A stretch of 7,582 nt of DNA from Paludibacteraceae bacterium. Lineage in GTDB: Bacteria; Bacteroidota; Bacteroidia; Bacteroidales; Paludibacteraceae. Made by a program: the position numbers and the translations under genes. The stretch lies in assembly GCA_018055865.1 (NCBI GenBank), contig JAGPGR010000076.1:1-7582 (forward strand), read 5' to 3'. The notes beneath the pieces are model-generated. The model saw only the letters and a program-made list of their open reading frames with translations, searched no databases and was not told the DNA's origin. Positions 5,660 through 7,582 of this stretch are shown piece after piece (within the stretch, counting starts at the first letter, position 1; every line of letters begins with the position of its first letter).

Positions 5660-7150
5660 TCATTTCAGCATGTTTTTCGGAAGTCGGTTATAGTCAAGAA
5701 TTACTGCCTCTTTTGCTGCATCGTTTGGATTACTTAATCTCACCGAGGCACTTTCACTTGCTTTTATTCTGCTTACTGGTATGTTTTGCTTTGGCTTGTA
5801 GCTTTCGTCGCCGGTAATCAGGTAAATAGCCTGCCCCAGGAAAGCGTCTTTGGTATCACCTATCTGAGTCCAGTTGGATACATATCCGTTGCCTTCTGCC
5901 AGTGCATAAGAAGGTACAAGGTATCCGGGGTTCGAAAAATCTTCGTTTTTGTAGTTCGTATATTTAGCCACAATGGGTTGCATAGCCCAGTTTTTAAGTT
6001 TGTCCTTTTCATCAGCTTTCAGTGAAGCTTCGCTGTAGATATTCACCACCGGATATTTGTTTATTTCCTCTTTATACGGATGCAGGGTCCACGATGCCGT
6101 GTATTTGCCACCTGTATTCCCGCCAATGTGTACTACCTGCATGTAAGGTTTGAGGCAGAATGTGGTCAGCTCCGATGCCGAATATGAGTCGCTGGTGGCA
6201 ATAATGTACACTTTGTTTAAGTTCAGATTTGCAGCTACCGGATCCGGATCGGGCTTTTCATACACTCCCAGGCTGTCGGTGCGGCTCCATTTGTTTTTGT
6301 CGAAAATTCCGTTCAGATAACTGTTGTAATTCATCACTATCAATGGCGATTTGTTTCTGACCTTCGTCTCGGGTGCAATGAGCGAACTCAGGTAAATGGC
6401 AGAAATGACCGAACCTCCGTGGTTGTAACGCAGGTCAAGCACCAGGTCGGTGACGCCGGCCTGCCTGAACGTGGAGAAGGCATCGTACAGGCTTTGGTTA
6501 TAATTTCTGATAAAATCGGTATAAAACAGATAAGCAATTTTCTTTCCGCCAATATTATAAATATTTGTGTAGAGTACCGGATCGGTCCGGATAGAAGCCG
6601 GTGTCAACGTGATGGTTTTATCGGCCACCAGTCCGGAACCGGAATTTTTATACGTAGTAAAATTAGCAGCAGCGCTACCGTACAGAATCCCGTAATTGCT
6701 TTCGGTAACGGGCTGTCCGTTAATTTTACCTATCATGTCTTTACGCTGCAGACCTGCGTTGGAAGCAGGCGAGTTAGGAAATACATATTTAATGATAGCT
6801 ACATATTCGGTTTTTGCCTCATTGGCGTAAGCAAATGCCAGCGAAAATCCGAAATCAACAGGTTCGCCCGAAAAACCGGCAAGCAAACTTTCCACATCGT
6901 CGGTTATGAATGACCATCCGTTTTCAGTGTCTGTTGCGTTCAGCACACTCTTGAAGTAGGTTTTCGGATCCATATCACCCGCAGTTGGTTCTTTGCTTTT
7001 CATCTCGTCGGCCCAGAGGTAATAAGTTGATAATCCGTCATATACAAATTGTGAAACCGGATTTACCGTTTTTGGTTCCTCTTTTTTACACGCAGAGAAT
7101 ACCAGCAGCAGGCTTGCAAAAAGGACTGAAAGAAAAAGAAATTTTTTCAT
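5660..7150 (-). CDS. S41-family (C-terminal processing protease-like) PDZ lipoprotein
   Basis: This is a predicted envelope serine protease of the S41 (tail-specific/CtpA) family, 496 aa. It begins with a lipoprotein signal ending in VFSAC, with Cys21 as the lipidation site. The following KKEEP resembles Bacteroidota surface-export signals rich in Lys and acidic residues. Next comes a helical N-terminal region (about 30-90, VSQFVYDGLSTYYLW) typical of the S41 N-terminal domain in this phylum. A PDZ domain follows at about 95-185 (FPNSPASNAGLQRKDMIGKI). The protease domain contains DLRYNHGGS (239-247). Ser324 in SYSASE and Lys349 in NTGGK are 25 residues apart, the same spacing as the Ser-Lys dyad I recall for E. 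coli Prc (430/455), so the enzyme is probably active. The natural substrate is unknown. It is a single-gene unit with a terminator behind it and a weak promoter-like element ahead. Confidence 0.92.
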   Translation of the reverse strand: MKKFLFLSVLFASLLLVFSACKKEEPKTVNPVSQFVYDGLSTYYLWADEMKSKEPTAGDMDPKTYFKSVLNATDTENGWSFITDDVESLLAGFSGEPVDFGFSLAFAYANEAKTEYVAIIKYVFPNSPASNAGLQRKDMIGKINGQPVTESNYGILYGSAAANFTTYKNSGSGLVADKTITLTPASIRTDPVLYTNIYNIGGKKIAYLFYTDFIRNYNQSLYDAFSTFRQAGVTDLVLDLRYNHGGSVISAIYLSSLIAPETKVRNKSPLIVMNYNSYLNGIFDKNKWSRTDSLGVYEKPDPDPVAANLNLNKVYIIATSDSYSASELTTFCLKPYMQVVHIGGNTGGKYTASWTLHPYKEEINKYPVVNIYSEASLKADEKDKLKNWAMQPIVAKYTNYKNEDFSNPGYLVPSYALAEGNGYVSNWTQIGDTKDAFLGQAIYLITGDESYKPKQNIPVSRIKASESASVRLSNPNDAAKEAVILDYNRLPKNMLK

Positions 7151-7187
7151 TTGAAATGTGTTGTTGTTTTTTTAAAAAATGATCATG

Positions 7188-7195
7188 TAAAAGTA
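7188..7195 (-). promoter_or_regulatory. Possible -7 box for the S41 protease gene
   Basis: On the minus strand TACTTTTA (7195 to 7188) differs from TAnnTTTG only at the last base and would start transcription about 30 nt before the ATG. No TTTG-like -33 element lies 19 bp upstream, so the call is weak. A small inverted repeat, TGAAC/GTTCA (7207-7211 and 7218-7222), sits just upstream and might bind a regulator. Confidence 0.3.
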
Positions 7196-7255
7196 TGAAA
7201 CGAGCATGAACACGGTGGTTCAACAAAGATGATGAAAATCTGACATGCGAGCTTG

Positions 7256-7270
7256 CCTGCGGTTGGCAGG
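7256..7270. repeat. Small GC-rich palindrome in the S41 upstream region
   Basis: CCTGC (7256-7260) and GCAGG (7266-7270) form a 5-bp hairpin around GGTTG, in an otherwise AT-rich intergenic stretch (7151-7385). It lacks a T-run, so it is not a good terminator. It could be a single copy of a short dispersed palindromic repeat, which cannot be tested from this window. The rest of this intergenic region shows no gene or RNA I can support. Confidence 0.4.
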
Positions 7271-7385
7271 TTCCATGAGACAACTAAAAAACAATTATTT
7301 ACGCATGAAATTAACGCATCAAAAATAATACCCGAATCACAGTAATTGAGCTGTATCAGTCAGTTATTTTTTATTACCGGAGATG

Positions 7386-7582
7386 CTATGGCTTAATTTC
7401 ATCGAGCAGGTAAGTACGATTTACCCGGTATTTGCCGTTCACACGCTGCACGGTGCAGCATTCGTTGTAAGCATCGTGCTCAAAAAACAAAATCTGCTGT
7501 TTTTCAGCTGCTTCGCTCAGCATCCGTTCTTTATCTTCCATCGACGTAATCGGAAATGTGTCGTAAGCCGAAACCCACGCAA
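7386..7582 (-). CDS. Probable metallo-beta-lactamase-fold hydrolase, C-terminal 64 codons (cut by window edge)
   Basis: Only the end of this gene is present; I translated it by hand from the right edge to the TAG at 7386-7388. The tail reads AWVSAYDTFPIT, then a charged helix (EDKERMLSEAAEKQ), then ILFFEHDAYNECCTVQ, and ends in LLDEIKP. The stretch I/V-LFFEHD, following an alpha-helix near the C-terminus, is what I expect for the last metal-binding histidine (here 30 residues before the stop) of MBL-fold metallo-hydrolases in Bacteroidota. The main HxHxDH motif lies outside the window, so the family call is tentative and the substrate unknown. The gene is upstream of the S41 protease on the same strand but 235 bp away. 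No clear terminator hairpin follows its stop. Confidence 0.6.
   Translation of the reverse strand, partial: AWVSAYDTFPITSMEDKERMLSEAAEKQQILFFEHDAYNECCTVQRVNGKYRVNRTYLLDEIKP

Noticed and set aside
6419..6913. Open frame of 164 codons on the plus strand across the S41 gene
   Set aside because: It is antisense to a protease gene with all catalytic motifs, and its own product shows no domain.
7263..7278. Sigma-54-like TTGGCA with GG-N10-GA on the plus strand
   Set aside because: The -12 part lacks the TTG, and no plus-strand gene follows before the window ends. It overlaps the small palindrome.
7275..7328. 17-codon plus-strand open frame in the intergenic region
   Set aside because: It is too short, has no ribosome site or promoter, and there is no evidence of coding beyond an uninterrupted frame.
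7318..7385. Terminator for the MBL-fold hydrolase gene
   Set aside because: Only a 4-bp ACAG/CTGT pairing and T-rich stretches are seen. No stable stem followed by a T-run could be found.

Overview
The window looks like an ordinary chromosomal segment of a Bacteroidota bacterium, probably Bacteroidales or a relative. The signs are HtpG with the long C-terminal charged insert usual in that phylum, A-rich translation starts without clear Shine-Dalgarno sites, a TAnnTTTG-type -7 box ahead of argD, and a lipoprotein with an acidic residue pattern after its cysteine that resembles a Bacteroidota surface-export signal. I cannot place it to genus.

Layout: the 5' part of argD (minus strand, cut by the left edge) lies downstream of htpG (minus strand), with a hairpin terminator between them. 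A 219-bp divergent intergenic region separates htpG from zwf-pgl (plus strand), the first two steps of the oxidative pentose phosphate pathway. Next on the plus strand is a small secreted protein with a Spy/CpxP-like look. It meets an S41 protease lipoprotein gene (minus strand) head-on across a perfect-stem bidirectional terminator. After a 235-bp intergenic region with small inverted repeats, the right edge holds the last 64 codons of a probable metallo-beta-lactamase-fold hydrolase (minus strand).

How the genes relate: zwf and pgl form a clear functional pair that converts glucose-6-phosphate to 6-phosphogluconate. Their usual partner gnd is not in the window. htpG, the Spy-like gene and the S41 protease could all serve protein quality control, in the cytoplasm, periplasm and outer envelope respectively. 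htpG and the Spy-like gene both have a sigma-54-like GG-N10-G element at a plausible distance from their starts, which hints at shared stress control, but this is inference.

No new multi-gene system is visible. The points most worth checking are the loss of the usual NADP-binding arginine in the G6PD, the structured htpG leader with its adjacent repeat element, and the cysteine-cluster Spy-like protein.
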